From Bradyrhizobium embrapense (GTDB lineage: Bacteria > Pseudomonadota > Alphaproteobacteria > Rhizobiales > Xanthobacteraceae), in NCBI RefSeq assembly GCF_001189235.2, contig NZ_LFIP02000001.1:1054001-1118000 (forward strand): a stretch of 64,000 nucleotides of DNA, written 5' to 3'. Shown here piece by piece: positions 38,870 through 48,966 of this stretch. A program made the position numbers and the translations under genes. The notes under the pieces are model-generated. The model searched no databases. It was not told the DNA's origin and saw nothing but the letters and a program-made list of their open reading frames with translations. Positions within the stretch are counted from its first letter, which is position 1; the number at the start of each line of letters is the position of its first letter.

Positions 38870-40429
38870 CTACGCAAGTTTTGGAAACGGATCGGATGAA
38901 AGGGCCGCGATCGCAGCGGCTGGCAACGCGTCGGCTTCGACCAGCGATGCGGCCCGCGCGAGATCGTCGGCCATGTAGCGGTCCGCGGCGAGCGCCGGAA
39001 CATGCTCGCGCAGCGCGGCAATGACTGCCGCGAGCGGCGCGCTGGTCGAGCGAGGCGCGCGCAGCGTGATGCCTTGCGCGGCGACCAGAAGCTCGATGCC
39101 GAGAATCGCCGCGAGGTTGTCGGCCATGTCGGACAGCCGGCGCGCGGCGTGCGCGGCCATCGAGACATGATCCTCCTGGTTTGCGCTGGTCGGCGTGGAG
39201 TCGATCGAGCACGGCATCGCGCGCTGCTTGTTCTCGGCATAGAGCGCGGCCGCCGTCACCTCGGCGATCATGAACCCGGAATTGATGCCGGGCTCGGGCG
39301 TCAGGAACGGCGGCAGGCCAAAGTTCAGCGCGGGATCGACGAGGGTCGCGATCCGGCGCTCGCTGGTCGCGCCGATCTCCGCGAGAGCGAGCGCGATCTG
39401 GTCGGCGGCGAACGCCACCGGCTCAGCATGGAAATTGCCGCCCGAGACGATCTCGCCGGTCTCGACCAGGACCAGCGGGTTGTCCGTCACGGCGTTGGCC
39501 TCGATCGTCAGCCCGCGCGCGGCGTGCACCAGCAGGTCGAGCACGGCGCCCGCGACCTGCGGCTGGCAGCGCAGGCAATATGGATCCTGCACACGCTCGT
39601 CGCCTTCGAGATGCGATTGCCTGATGTCGCTGCCATCGAGCAAGGCGGTCAGCGCCGCAGCTGCGGCGATCTGCCCCTCATGGCCGCGCAAGGACTGAAT
39701 TTCGGGACGAAACGGCACGGTCGAGGCCATCGCCGCATCGACCGACAGCGCACCGGTCACCAGCGCGGCACGCGCCAGACGATGCGCGCGCAGCACGCCG
39801 GAAATCGCATAGGCGGTCGAAAACTGCGTGCCGTTGATCAGCGCGAGCCCCTCCTTGGGCCCGAGCGTCAGCGGCGCGAGCCCGGCAGCGGCAAGCGCTT
39901 CGTGACCCGGCACGATCTTGCCATCAAGGAATGCCCGCCCTTCCCCGATCATGACCGCCGTCATATGCGCAAGCGGCGCGAGATCGCCGGAGGCACCGAC
40001 CGAGCCTTGCTGCGGCACCAACGGAGTGACACCGCGCACCAGCATGCCCTGCAGTTGCTCGATGACTTCACGCCGCACGCCGGATGCGCCACGCCCGAGC
40101 GAGATCACCTTCAACGTCATCATCAGGCGCACGATCGGCTCAGGCGTGGCGGGCCCAACCCCGCAGCAATGCGACAGGATCAGGTTGCGCTGAAGCAGCG
40201 CCGTCTGGTCGGGGGCAATACGCGTCGAGGCCAGCTTCCCGAAGCCGGTATTGATGCCGTAGGCGGGCACGTCGATCTGCGCCGCTTTGGCCACGATCTC
40301 CGCAGCCGCCTCGACGCGCGGCCAGAACGACGGATCGAGCACGATCGGTGCACCGTCGAGCACGCGTGCCAGCACGTCGAGACCGACCGTTCCGGGCGTT
40401 ACGACAATCGGCGCTGCCGCATTCCTCAT
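38870..40429 (-). CDS. hutH: Histidine ammonia-lyase
   Basis: 519 residues from ATG 40429, overlapping the hutI stop by 4 bp; upstream open frame lies inside hutI. The self-forming MIO cofactor tripeptide Ala-Ser-Gly is in [14 protein letters not shown]. The early [13 protein letters not shown] and the [12 protein letters not shown] segment are family signatures. It deaminates histidine to urocanate, releasing the first ammonia. Confidence 0.97.
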   Translation of the reverse strand: MRNAAAPIVVTPGTVGLDVLARVLDGAPIVLDPSFWPRVEAAAEIVAKAAQIDVPAYGINTGFGKLASTRIAPDQTALLQRNLILSHCCGVGPATPEPIVRLMMTLKVISLGRGASGVRREVIEQLQGMLVRGVTPLVPQQGSVGASGDLAPLAHMTAVMIGEGRAFLDGKIVPGHEALAAAGLAPLTLGPKEGLALINGTQFSTAYAISGVLRAHRLARAALVTGALSVDAAMASTVPFRPEIQSLRGHEGQIAAAAALTALLDGSDIRQSHLEGDERVQDPYCLRCQPQVAGAVLDLLVHAARGLTIEANAVTDNPLVLVETGEIVSGGNFHAEPVAFAADQIALALAEIGATSERRIATLVDPALNFGLPPFLTPEPGINSGFMIAEVTAAALYAENKQRAMPCSIDSTPTSANQEDHVSMAAHAARRLSDMADNLAAILGIELLVAAQGITLRAPRSTSAPLAAVIAALREHVPALAADRYMADDLARAASLVEADALPAAAIAALSSDPFPKLA

Positions 40430-41640
40430 TGCCCCCTCCACACCCGCCGGTGCAACGGATTGAAGCCGATGCGGTAGACCAACTCGGCGGGACGCTCGAT
40501 GTCCCAGATCGCGAGATCGCAGCGTTTGCCGACCTCTAGCGTCCCGGTCTCGGCGAGCAGGCCGAGCGCCCGCGCCCCTTCCCGCGTCACCCCGGCGAGG
40601 CATTCGGCGACCGTCATCCGGAACAGCGTTGCGCCCATGTTCATCGCAAGCAGCAGCGAAGTCAGCGGCGAGCTGCCGGGATTGCAGTCGGTCGCCAGTG
40701 CCATGTGGACGCCGTGGTTGCGGAACAGCTCGACCGGCGGCTTCTGGGTTTCGCGAATGAAATAGAACGCGCCGGGCAGCAGCACCGCTGTCGTCCCAGC
40801 CTTCGCCATCGCGACGGCACCGGCTTCATCGGTATGCTCCAGGTGATCGGCCGATAGCGCGGAGAATTTTGCCGCGAGTGCCGCGCCGCCGAGATTCGAC
40901 AGCTGGTCGGCATGCAGCTTGACGGGCAGCCAGAGCGCACGCGCCGCGGCGAACACCCGAGCCGTCTGCTCTCCGGAGAACGCAATGCCTTCCATGAAGC
41001 CATCGACGGCATCGGCAAGTCCGGCCTTGGCCACCGCCGGCAGCATCTCGTTGCAAACCAGATCGATGTAGCGGTCCTTGTCGCCATCGGCTTCCGGCGG
41101 CAATGCGTGGGCACCCAGGAAGGACGTGCGGATCGCAATCGGGCGCAGGCGGCCGAGGCCGCGTGCCGCCGCAAGTTGCCGCATCTCGGTCTCGGCATTG
41201 AGGCCATAGCCGGACTTGATCTCGACGGTGGTTGCGCCCTCGCCGATCAGCGCATCGAGCCGCGGCAGTGCGCCGGCGACGAGCTCGGCCTCGGTCGCGC
41301 TGCGGGTTGCGGCAACGGTCGAGACGATGCCGCCGCCCGCGCGCGCGATCTCCTCATAGCTCGCGCCCTGCAGGCGCAGCTCGAATTCGTGCGCACGGTT
41401 GCCGCCATAGACGAGATGGGTGTGGCAATCGACGAGGCCTGGCGTGATCCAGCGGCCCGCGCAATCGATCCGCTCGACGGCGTCCGCATCCACGGGAAAA
41501 TCCGACTGCGCGCCTGCATAGGCGATGCGGCCATCGCGCGCCGCGATCAGGCCCTGCTCGATCTCGCCGAGATCGGCGCGATCGCCACGCATCGTGGCGA
41601 GCCGGGCGTTGTGCCAGATGCGATCGAAACGCTCTGCCAT
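40426..41640 (-). CDS. hutI: Imidazolonepropionase
   Basis: 404 residues. The metal-binding HxH is in [19 protein letters not shown]; other family elements are EIKSGYGLN and [10 protein letters not shown]. It opens the imidazolone ring to N-formimino-glutamate, the third step of the pathway. First gene of the minus-strand hut operon; its start lies 32 bp from the palindromic operator. Confidence 0.96.
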   Translation of the reverse strand: MAERFDRIWHNARLATMRGDRADLGEIEQGLIAARDGRIAYAGAQSDFPVDADAVERIDCAGRWITPGLVDCHTHLVYGGNRAHEFELRLQGASYEEIARAGGGIVSTVAATRSATEAELVAGALPRLDALIGEGATTVEIKSGYGLNAETEMRQLAAARGLGRLRPIAIRTSFLGAHALPPEADGDKDRYIDLVCNEMLPAVAKAGLADAVDGFMEGIAFSGEQTARVFAAARALWLPVKLHADQLSNLGGAALAAKFSALSADHLEHTDEAGAVAMAKAGTTAVLLPGAFYFIRETQKPPVELFRNHGVHMALATDCNPGSSPLTSLLLAMNMGATLFRMTVAECLAGVTREGARALGLLAETGTLEVGKRCDLAIWDIERPAELVYRIGFNPLHRRVWRGQ

Positions 41641-41671
41641 GCGATCGTCCCCTTAAGGCGGGATGCTTGAC

Positions 41672-41691
41672 TTATATGTCTAGACATATAA
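41672..41691. promoter_or_regulatory. 20-bp perfect palindrome, predicted HutC operator
   Basis: TTATATGTCTAGACATATAA is an exact palindrome between the divergent hutI and hutF starts. The two TATGT...ACATA half-sites resemble GntR/HutC operators. A -10-like TATAAT overlaps its right end on the plus strand, so repressor binding would block transcription, probably of both arms. Confidence 0.8.
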
Positions 41692-41725
41692 TCGTGTCTC
41701 GGTTCTGTCCAGCCGGCATGGAAAA

Positions 41726-43084
41726 ATGACACGACTGCATTTCGCATTCGCGCTGCTGCCCTCGGGCTGGGCCAGTGACGTGCAAATCGTGGTCGCCGAC
41801 GGTGCGATCGCCTCAGTGACGGCGGGCGTTGCCCCGGCCGCCGGTGACGAGCGTCACCAATTGGCGGTTCCCGGATTGGCGAGCCTGCACAGCCACGCGT
41901 TTCAGCGCGGCATGGCCGGCCTTGCCGAACTGCGCGGCGACAGCACCGATACGTTCTGGACCTGGCGCGAGACCATGTATCGCTTCGCGCTGACGATGAC
42001 GCCGGACGACGTCGCGGCCGTTGCGACTCTGCTCTATGTCGAGATGCTCGAGCGTGGCTTTACCCGGGTCGGCGAGTTCCACTATCTCCATCATGATCGC
42101 GACGGCTCGCCTTATGCCAATCCGGCCGAGATGGCCGTGCGCATCGCGGAGGCGACTGAGGCCTCCGGCATCGGGCTCACGCTGCTGCCGAGCTTCTATG
42201 CCCACGGCACATTCGGTGGCGCCGCGCCTCATGCCGGGCAGCGCCGCTTCATCTGCTCGGTCGATCAGTTCGCCACGCTGATGTCGGCGTCGCGCGAGGC
42301 GATCCGAGCACTCCCCGGCGCCAACATCGGCATCGCCCCGCACAGCCTGCGCGCCGTTGCGCCAGATGAGCTCGCGGCAATCATTCCACTTGCCGCGACA
42401 GATCCAATCCACATCCACGCCGCCGAACAGGTGCGTGAGGTGGAGGATTGTCTTGCCTGGTCAGGGCAGCGGCCGGTGGAATGGCTGCTCGAACATGCGC
42501 CCGTCGATCGACGCTGGTGCCTGATTCACGCAACCCACATGACGGATCGGGAAGTCGCCGCGCTCGCCAGCAGCGGCGCGGTTGCCGGCCTCTGCCCGGT
42601 GACTGAAGCAAGCCTCGGCGACGGCATCTTTTCGGCGCGCGAATTCCTCGCATCTGGCGGCCGGTTCGGCATCGGGACCGATTCCAACGTGCTGGTCGGG
42701 GTCGCCGACGAGCTTCGCCAACTCGAATACGGCCAGCGGCTGAAGCATCGCGAGCGCAATGTGCTCTCCGGGCGTCCGGGTGCATCCACCGGCCGCGCAC
42801 TGTTCGACCACGCGCTCGCGGGCGGTGCGCAGGCGCTGGCGCAGAGCAAGGCGGGGCTCACGCCGGGCGGGCGTGCCGACATCGTCAGCCTCGACACTGC
42901 CCACCCATCCCTGGCGGGACGGTCGGGCGATGCCGTTCTCGACGGCTGGCTGTTTGCCTCGGCAAGCGACGCGATCGATTGCGTCTGGGCCGGCGGCGAC
43001 AAGCTGGTCGCAGGTGGACGGCACAGGTTGCGCGACAAAGCGCGCGAGCGGTTCAATGCGAGCGTCCGGAGGCTCGTCGCATGA
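41726..43084 (+). CDS. hutF: Formimidoylglutamate deiminase
   Basis: 452 residues of the amidohydrolase superfamily. The metal-binding HxH is in GLASLHSHAFQRGMAGL, and GRFGIGTDSNVLV supplies the late Asp. It hydrolyses N-formimino-glutamate to N-formylglutamate plus ammonia, the first step of the five-enzyme histidine route. That route needs HutG (N-formylglutamate deformylase) next, which is not in this window. The gene is coupled to hutC by a 4-bp overlap. Confidence 0.94.
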   Translation: MTRLHFAFALLPSGWASDVQIVVADGAIASVTAGVAPAAGDERHQLAVPGLASLHSHAFQRGMAGLAELRGDSTDTFWTWRETMYRFALTMTPDDVAAVATLLYVEMLERGFTRVGEFHYLHHDRDGSPYANPAEMAVRIAEATEASGIGLTLLPSFYAHGTFGGAAPHAGQRRFICSVDQFATLMSASREAIRALPGANIGIAPHSLRAVAPDELAAIIPLAATDPIHIHAAEQVREVEDCLAWSGQRPVEWLLEHAPVDRRWCLIHATHMTDREVAALASSGAVAGLCPVTEASLGDGIFSAREFLASGGRFGIGTDSNVLVGVADELRQLEYGQRLKHRERNVLSGRPGASTGRALFDHALAGGAQALAQSKAGLTPGGRADIVSLDTAHPSLAGRSGDAVLDGWLFASASDAIDCVWAGGDKLVAGGRHRLRDKARERFNASVRRLVA

Positions 43085-43824
43085 GCCTCGCCTCCGAACG
43101 GGCCAAACCGGGCGCGAGCAGCAAGCCGACGCTCTACAAGCGGATCAGGCTCGACATCGAGACGCGGATACTCACCGGCGAATGGCCGCCGGGCCACCGC
43201 ATCCCGTTTGAGCACCAATTGATGGCGCGCTATCGCTGCTCGCGCATGACGGTCAATAAGGCGCTGTCGGAACTTGCGCAGGCCGACCTGATCGAACGGC
43301 GACGGCGTGCCGGCTCATTCGTCCGCCGCCCGCAGCATCTGTCGGCGGTGCTCAAGATTGCCGACATGCGCGCCGAGATCACCGCGCTCGGCCGCAGCTA
43401 CGGCTATCAGCTGATCGATTGCCGGCGTCGCACCGCGACCGCAGCCGATCGCGCCCGGCTCGGGGTGAGCATGGCCGGCAAGGTGATCGCGATCACCTGC
43501 CGGCACAGCGCCGACAATGTGCCGTTCGCGGTCGAGGACAGGCTGATCGACCTCTCCACCGTTCCGGAAGCCGCGACGGCGGACTTTGCGCGTGAACCGC
43601 CGGGATCATGGCTGCTGCATCATGTACCGTGGACCGAGGCTGAACATACGATCAGCGCGGTTGTCGCCGACGATCGCACGGCGAAGGCGCTCGACATCGC
43701 GGTCGGCGCGCCCTGCCTCGTGATCGATCGCTACACCTGGCGCAGCGCGCGCACGGTAACGGCGGTGCGGCTGCACTATCCAGGCGAGACGCACCGGCTG
43801 GTCGCTCGCTTCAAGGGAGGCTGA
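43081..43824 (+). CDS. hutC: Histidine utilisation repressor, GntR/HutC family
   Basis: 247 residues from ATG 43081. The N-terminal winged helix (YKRIRLDIETRILTGEWPPG, then RCSRMTVNKALSELAQADLI) is of GntR type, followed by a UTRA ligand domain that in HutC binds urocanate. It probably acts on the palindrome at 41672-41691 and so controls both hut arms and its own expression with hutF. Confidence 0.93.
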   Translation: MSLASERAKPGASSKPTLYKRIRLDIETRILTGEWPPGHRIPFEHQLMARYRCSRMTVNKALSELAQADLIERRRRAGSFVRRPQHLSAVLKIADMRAEITALGRSYGYQLIDCRRRTATAADRARLGVSMAGKVIAITCRHSADNVPFAVEDRLIDLSTVPEAATADFAREPPGSWLLHHVPWTEAEHTISAVVADDRTAKALDIAVGAPCLVIDRYTWRSARTVTAVRLHYPGETHRLVARFKGG

Positions 43825-43836
43825 GGACGTCTTGCG

Positions 43837-43852
43837 CGGCATAATTCATGCA
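43837..43852 (+). promoter_or_regulatory. Possible sigma-54 (-24/-12) promoter
   Basis: CGGCATAATTCATGCA keeps GGCA and TGCA with GG-N10-GC spacing, 118 bp before the next gene start. The same form (cGGCA-N7-aTGCA) appears upstream of amiC pair 2. The first T and the CG after GGCA do not match the consensus, so this is a weak call. Confidence 0.35.
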
Positions 43853-43969
43853 ATGCATCATGGGCCACCATCCACCGCCATGCGTCATGCGGCAATCCGC
43901 CGCGACTGACAAGACATCACTGAAGTGAAGACATCAACTGGGTTCAATCCATCGTTCAAGGGGTCGACA

Positions 43970-44914
43970 ATGCGTTCCTTCAAGCTATTGCCCGCAATCG
44001 CGGCGCTGCTCGTGTCCACCACAGCGTTCGCGGATGACATCAAGGTCGGCGTCGGCATCTCCGGCTGGACCGGCTTCGCGCCGCTGACGCTCGCCAAGGA
44101 GGCCGGCATCTTCAAGAAGAACGGCCTCGACGTGACCTTGAAGAAGATCCCGCAGAAAGACCGGCATCTGGCGATCGCCTCGGGCGACATCCAGTGCGCG
44201 GCGACGACGGTGGAGACCTGGATCTCCTGGAACGCCAACGGCGTTGCGACCAAGCAGATCTTCCAGCTCGACAAGAGCTATGGCGCCGACGGCATGGCCG
44301 TGCGCAACGATGTCGCCGCGATCAAGGACCTCAAGGGCAAGACGGTGGCGGCATCGGCGCCGGGCACCTCGCCCTATTTCGCGCTGGCCTGGATGCTGAA
44401 GAAGAACGGCCTCTCGGTGAAGGACGTCACCGTGGTGAATCTGGAGCCCGCCGCCGCGGCGCAGGCTTTCGTCTCCGGCCAGAACGATGCCGCGATGACT
44501 TACGAGCCCTATTTGTCGACGGTGCGCGCCGCTCCTGACAAGGGCAAGATCATCGCCACCACGCTCGACTATCCGATCGTGATGGACACCTTCGGCTGCA
44601 CCCCGAAATTCCTGACCGACAATCCGAAGGCGGCGCAGGCGCTGGCCGACAGCTATTTCGAGGCGCTCGACATGATCACCAAGGATCAGGCCAAGGCCTA
44701 CGAGATCATGGGCGCGGACGTGAAGCAGTCCGGCGAGCAGTTCGGCAACTCGGCAAAGTACTTGCGCTGGCAGGACAAGGCCGCCAACCAGAAATTCTTC
44801 GCCGGCGACTTCCTCAGTTTCAACAAGGATGCCGCCGAGCTGCTGCTCGAGGTCGGCATCATCAAGGCCGCGCCGAAGGTTGAAGACATCTACGACGCCA
44901 GCTTCATCAAGTAA
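43970..44914 (+). CDS. ABC transporter substrate-binding protein, NitT/TauT (SsuA-like) family
   Basis: 314 residues from ATG 43970 with AGGGG 7 bp upstream; a GTG at 43925 would add 15 residues before the signal peptide and is less likely. Sec signal peptide ends at AFA-DD (residue ~22). The mature part IKVGVGISGWTGFAPLTLAK is typical of the nitrate/sulfonate/taurine binding class. It follows hutC, so a hut-linked substrate such as histidine, urocanate or a derivative is possible (inference). First of a three-gene importer. Confidence 0.87.
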   Translation: MRSFKLLPAIAALLVSTTAFADDIKVGVGISGWTGFAPLTLAKEAGIFKKNGLDVTLKKIPQKDRHLAIASGDIQCAATTVETWISWNANGVATKQIFQLDKSYGADGMAVRNDVAAIKDLKGKTVAASAPGTSPYFALAWMLKKNGLSVKDVTVVNLEPAAAAQAFVSGQNDAAMTYEPYLSTVRAAPDKGKIIATTLDYPIVMDTFGCTPKFLTDNPKAAQALADSYFEALDMITKDQAKAYEIMGADVKQSGEQFGNSAKYLRWQDKAANQKFFAGDFLSFNKDAAELLLEVGIIKAAPKVEDIYDASFIK

Positions 44915-44990
44915 CGCAGCCATCATTTCGGCCGGTCCCACCTCGCGAAGGCGGGCGGGATCGGCGCATGAGATACGCCTGGACAAATTG

Positions 44991-45764
44991 ATGCGTCCCC
45001 TCGAGCCCACAACATCGAAGCAGCGCGTGGTCTACGGCCTCGCCTTCTTCGTGCTGTTCGTCGCCCTCTGGTCCTGGGCGACGTTCGGCGGCCATGTATC
45101 GAAGACATTCCTCGCCAACCCGCTCACCATGGTGCAGGAAGGCTATGAGTTGCTCGCCAAGCAAGGCTTCCTGTTCGACATCGCCATGACGATCTGGCGC
45201 GTCGTCGGCGGCTTTGCTCTTGCCGCCATCATCGCAGTGCCGCTCGGCGTGCTGATGGGCGCCTACAAGCCTGTCGAGGCCTTCCTCGAACCGTTCGTGT
45301 CCTTTGCGCGCTATCTGCCGGCGTCCGCCTTTATCCCGCTGTTGATCCTGTGGGCCGGCATCGGTGAGTTGCAGAAGCTGCTCGTGATCTTCATCGGCGC
45401 GGTGTTCCAGATCATCCTAATGGTGGCGGTCACCGTCGGCGCCACGCGGCGCGACCTGGTCGAGGCTGCGTATACACTTGGCGCGGGCGACAGCGGCGTC
45501 ATCCGCCGCGTGTTGCTGCCCTCCGCGGCGCCCGAGATCGCCGAGATCCTGAGGCTGGTTCTGGGCTGGGCCTGGACCTACGTCATCGTGGCCGAACTGA
45601 TCGGTTCGTCGTCCGGCATCGGGCACATGATCACCGACAGCCAGGCGCTGCTCAACACCGGCCAGATCATCTTCGGCATCATCGTCATCGGGCTGATCGG
45701 CCTGATCTCCGATTTCCTGTTCAAGGCGTTCAATGCCTGGCTATTCCCGTGGAAGCTCGCATGA
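44991..45764 (+). CDS. ABC transporter permease, NitT/TauT family
   Basis: 257 residues from ATG 44991. Six or so membrane segments and the conserved EAA-type loop (DLVEAAYTLGAGDSGVIRRV, then LLPSAAPEI) that contacts the ATPase. Partner of the binding protein upstream. The stop overlaps the ATPase start by 4 bp. Confidence 0.9.
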   Translation: MRPLEPTTSKQRVVYGLAFFVLFVALWSWATFGGHVSKTFLANPLTMVQEGYELLAKQGFLFDIAMTIWRVVGGFALAAIIAVPLGVLMGAYKPVEAFLEPFVSFARYLPASAFIPLLILWAGIGELQKLLVIFIGAVFQIILMVAVTVGATRRDLVEAAYTLGAGDSGVIRRVLLPSAAPEIAEILRLVLGWAWTYVIVAELIGSSSGIGHMITDSQALLNTGQIIFGIIVIGLIGLISDFLFKAFNAWLFPWKLA

Positions 45765-46546
45765 CCGCGCTCAGGATTGATCAGGTCTCGCGAACCTTCC
45801 CCGCTCGCGCCGGCCACGCGCCGACCCGGGCGCTCGAGCCGACCACGCTCGATGTCGGCGACAACGACTTCGTCACCATCCTCGGCCCCTCCGGCTGCGG
45901 AAAGTCCACCCTGCTCCGGATCATCGCCGGGCTCGACCGGCCGACCAGCGGCCGCGTCACGCTCGACGGGCGCGAGGTCACCGGCCCCGGCGCCGATCGC
46001 GGCATGGTGTTTCAGTCCTACACTTTGTTTCCTTGGCTAACGGTGCGCGAGAACATCGCCTTCGGCCTGCGCGAGCGCGGCGTGTCGCAGGCCGAACGCC
46101 ACGACATCGCCGACGCGTTCATCCGCCAGGTCGGGCTCTCCGGCTTCGAGAACCACTGGCCGAAGCAGCTGTCCGGCGGCATGCAGCAGCGCACCGCGAT
46201 CGCCCGTGCGCTCGCCAATGATCCGAAGATCCTGCTGCTCGACGAGCCGTTCGGCGCGCTCGACAACCAGACCCGGGCATTGATGCAGGAGATGCTGCTC
46301 GGGATCTGGGAGCGCGACCAGAAAACGGTGCTGTTCGTCACCCACGACATCGAGGAAGCCATCTTCCTCGGCAGCCGCGTCATCGTGATGAGCGCGCGTC
46401 CCGGCCGCATCAAGGCCGAGATCGCGGTCGACCTGCCGCATCCCCGCTCCTACAAGATCAAGACCACGCCCGAATTCGTCGCCCTGAAGGAGCGGCTGGT
46501 CGAGGAAATCCGCACCGAGGCCCTGAAGGTCGCCGAACAGGCCTGA
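45761..46546 (+). CDS. ABC transporter ATP-binding protein, NitT/TauT family
   Basis: 261 residues from ATG 45761. Walker A is GPSGCGKST, the signature LSGGMQQRTAIARAL, Walker B ILLLDEPFGALDNQT and the H-loop FVTHDIEEA. This is the standard ATPase of the nitrate/taurine/sulfonate importer family. It converges with fmdB (14-bp gap). Confidence 0.92.
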   Translation: MTALRIDQVSRTFPARAGHAPTRALEPTTLDVGDNDFVTILGPSGCGKSTLLRIIAGLDRPTSGRVTLDGREVTGPGADRGMVFQSYTLFPWLTVRENIAFGLRERGVSQAERHDIADAFIRQVGLSGFENHWPKQLSGGMQQRTAIARALANDPKILLLDEPFGALDNQTRALMQEMLLGIWERDQKTVLFVTHDIEEAIFLGSRVIVMSARPGRIKAEIAVDLPHPRSYKIKTTPEFVALKERLVEEIRTEALKVAEQA

Positions 46547-46560
46547 GCGTCAGCGCCCGG

Positions 46561-46911
46561 TCAGTGGCTGATCATCCAGGGACGCGCGGTCGGAAAGCCC
46601 TTGGCGCCGCTCCTGGTCTTGGTCATCAGCCGCGCCGGCTTCTTCTTTCCCGAGGGAGAGCAGCAACCACAGCCCGGGCCGTGCGCGGCCTTGTATTGAT
46701 CGAGCGTCTTCGGCGCGTGCCGGCTCTGCTCGTTGGTGGCATGCGCCTTGCGCTTGTCGGAGGGCATGCAGAAGAACGCCGGCGCGGTCAGGATCACTCG
46801 CGGCGACGTCGTCTCGCATTGCGGGCAGTCCTGCGGCAGGTCGCATTCCGCCATCGGCCGCATGTCGGTGAACGGGCCGCAGTCGTTGCAGAGATATTCG
46901 TAGATCGGCAT
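46561..46911 (-). CDS. fmdB: FmdB-family zinc-ribbon protein
   Basis: 116 residues. The N-terminal MPIYEYLCNDCGPFT with CNDC and CPQC pairs forms the zinc ribbon of the FmdB family. A second Cys cluster (GPGCGCCSPSG) follows near residue 80. FmdB was described as a regulator in a formamidase cluster; its molecular role is not well defined. It lies 96 bp after fmdA on the same strand, the classical gene order. Confidence 0.9.
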   Translation of the reverse strand: MPIYEYLCNDCGPFTDMRPMAECDLPQDCPQCETTSPRVILTAPAFFCMPSDKRKAHATNEQSRHAPKTLDQYKAAHGPGCGCCSPSGKKKPARLMTKTRSGAKGFPTARPWMISH

Positions 46912-47007
46912 TTCCTCAAATCCTTGCGCAGTCGTGTGAGATCCGGCGATGGATGCGGGGCGGCCAATACGCAGCCGTCCCGCACCCTTCGCGCAGGGAT
47001 CACAGGA

Positions 47008-48237
47008 TCACTTGTCGGGCGAGATCGGCATCTGCACGTCGCCCTTGATGTGCTTGATCGGTCCGGCAGACGACGGCATCACGTCAAAGTCGAATATCTC
47101 CGTCGGCAGCCACAGCGTGGCGCAGGCGTTGGGCACGTCGACCACGCCGGAGATGTGGCCCTGGCACGGCGCGGTGCCGAGGATCGAATAGGCCTGGGCG
47201 CCGGAGTAACCGAACTTCTTCAGATACTCGATCGCGTTCAAACAGGCCTGGCGATAGGCGATGTGGACGTCGAGATAGTGCTGCTTGCCGGCCTCGTCGA
47301 CCGAGATGCCCTCGAAGATCAGATAGTCCTTGTAGTTCGGCGTGATCGGCGACGGCTTGAACACAGGGTTCTTGATGCCGTATTTCGACACGCCGTCCTT
47401 GATGACGTCGACCTTGATGTGCAGCCAGCCGGCCATCTCGATGGCGCCGCAGAAGGTGATCTCGCCGTCGCCCTGGCTGAAATGCAAATCGCCCATCGAG
47501 AGCCCGCCGCCCGGCACATACACCGGGAAATAGATCTTCGAGCCGCGCGACAGGTCCTTGATGTCGCAATTGCCGCCATGCTCGCGCGGCGGCACGGTGC
47601 GGGCGCCCTCGAGGCCGATCTTGGCCTTGACGTCGCCCTTGGCCTGGCCGGCATGCGCGGTCGGCGCGAACGGCGGATTGGCGAGACCGGGCACGCGGGT
47701 CGGGTTGGTTGCGATCAGTTCGGCCTCGCGCGCATTCCACGCCGCCAGCATCTTGGCGTCGGGCAGACAGCCGATCAGGCCGGGATGGATCAGGCCGGCG
47801 AAGTTGACGCCAGGGACGTGGCGCGACGAGGTATAGAGACCCTTGATGTCCCAGATCGACTTCTGCGCCAGCGGGAAGTGGTCGGTGAGGAAGCCGCCGC
47901 CATTCTGCTTGGAGAAGAAGCCGTTGAAGCCCCACAGGCTCTCCTTCAAGGGACCGACGTCGAGCAGGTCGACGACCAGGAGATCGCCGGGCTCGGCACC
48001 CTTGACGCCGATCGGACCCGAGAGGAAATGCACGATCGACAGATCGATGTCGCGCACGTCATCGGCGGAATCGTTATTCTTGATGAAGCCGCCGGTCCAG
48101 TCGACGGTCTCGATGATGAAGTCGTCGCCGGGGCTGACCCACTCGACGATCGGCACTTCCGGATGCCAGCGGTTATGGATCTTGTCGTTTTCGTAGGCCG
48201 ATTTGCTGAGGTCGACCTTGATCAGTGTATCTGGCAT
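47008..48237 (-). CDS. fmdA: Formamidase
   Basis: 409 residues, the normal FmdA length. Conserved elements are HNRWHPEVPIVEWV at the N-terminus, EHGGNCDIKDLSRGSKIYF in the middle, and MGDLHFSQGDGEITFCGAIE around the metal/active site. It hydrolyses formamide to formate and ammonia in the cytosol. It lies 28 bp after the last transporter ATPase gene and before fmdB, so this is a complete uptake-and-hydrolysis operon. Confidence 0.96.
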   Translation of the reverse strand: MPDTLIKVDLSKSAYENDKIHNRWHPEVPIVEWVSPGDDFIIETVDWTGGFIKNNDSADDVRDIDLSIVHFLSGPIGVKGAEPGDLLVVDLLDVGPLKESLWGFNGFFSKQNGGGFLTDHFPLAQKSIWDIKGLYTSSRHVPGVNFAGLIHPGLIGCLPDAKMLAAWNAREAELIATNPTRVPGLANPPFAPTAHAGQAKGDVKAKIGLEGARTVPPREHGGNCDIKDLSRGSKIYFPVYVPGGGLSMGDLHFSQGDGEITFCGAIEMAGWLHIKVDVIKDGVSKYGIKNPVFKPSPITPNYKDYLIFEGISVDEAGKQHYLDVHIAYRQACLNAIEYLKKFGYSGAQAYSILGTAPCQGHISGVVDVPNACATLWLPTEIFDFDVMPSSAGPIKHIKGDVQMPISPDK

Positions 48238-48265
48238 CGCGATGCTCCCCTTGGGTTACTGATAG

Positions 48266-48955
48266 TTAGACGGACAAGTACTTGGAAATCTGCGCGGCAT
48301 CGACGCTGGCGCGTGGATCGTCGCGGACGATCTCGCCGTTCTCGATGACCAGCACGCGATCGGCGATGTCGAGCGCGAAGCTCAGGACCTGCTCGGAAAC
48401 GACGATCGACAGGCCCCGCTCGTCGCGGATCCGCTTCAGCGTGCGCGCCATGTCCTTGATGATCGACGGCTGGATGCCTTCGGTCGGCTCGTCCAGCAGT
48501 AGCACCTTCGGCTTGGTGGCGAGCGCGCGGGCGATCGCGAGCTGTTGCTGTTGTCCGCCGGAGAGGTTGCCGCCGCGGCGGCCCTTCATCTCGAGCAGCA
48601 CCGGGAACAACTCATAGATATCGCCGGGCACTTCCGAGCCGCCGGAGACCACGAGGCCGGTCTCGATGTTCTCCTTCACCGTCATGGTGGAGAAGATCAT
48701 GCGGCCCTGCGGCACGTAGGCGAGCCCCTTCGCCACCCGCTCGTAGCTCTTCATCGCGCCGAGCTCGGTGCCGTCCATGGTCACCTTGCCGCTCTTGGCC
48801 GGCAGGATGCCCATCAGCGACTTCATCAGCGTGGTCTTGCCCATGCCGTTGCGGCCCATGATCGCGACGATCTCGTTGGGCGCGACGGATACGTTGAGGC
48901 CGTGCAGCACCTCGCTCTGGCCGTAGGCGACGTGAAGATCATTGATTGCCAGCAT
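48266..48955 (-). CDS. ABC transporter ATP-binding protein, UrtE type (system D)
   Basis: 229 residues from ATG 48955; upstream open frame lies in the UrtD-type gene. Walker A is GRNGMGKTT, the signature [15 protein letters not shown] and Walker [17 protein letters not shown]. UrtE-like subunit of the formamide/urea-type importer. It starts 11 bp after the UrtD-type stop. Confidence 0.92.
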   Translation of the reverse strand: MLAINDLHVAYGQSEVLHGLNVSVAPNEIVAIMGRNGMGKTTLMKSLMGILPAKSGKVTMDGTELGAMKSYERVAKGLAYVPQGRMIFSTMTVKENIETGLVVSGGSEVPGDIYELFPVLLEMKGRRGGNLSGGQQQQLAIARALATKPKVLLLDEPTEGIQPSIIKDMARTLKRIRDERGLSIVVSEQVLSFALDIADRVLVIENGEIVRDDPRASVDAAQISKYLSV

Positions 48956-48966
48956 CGCGTTGTTCC

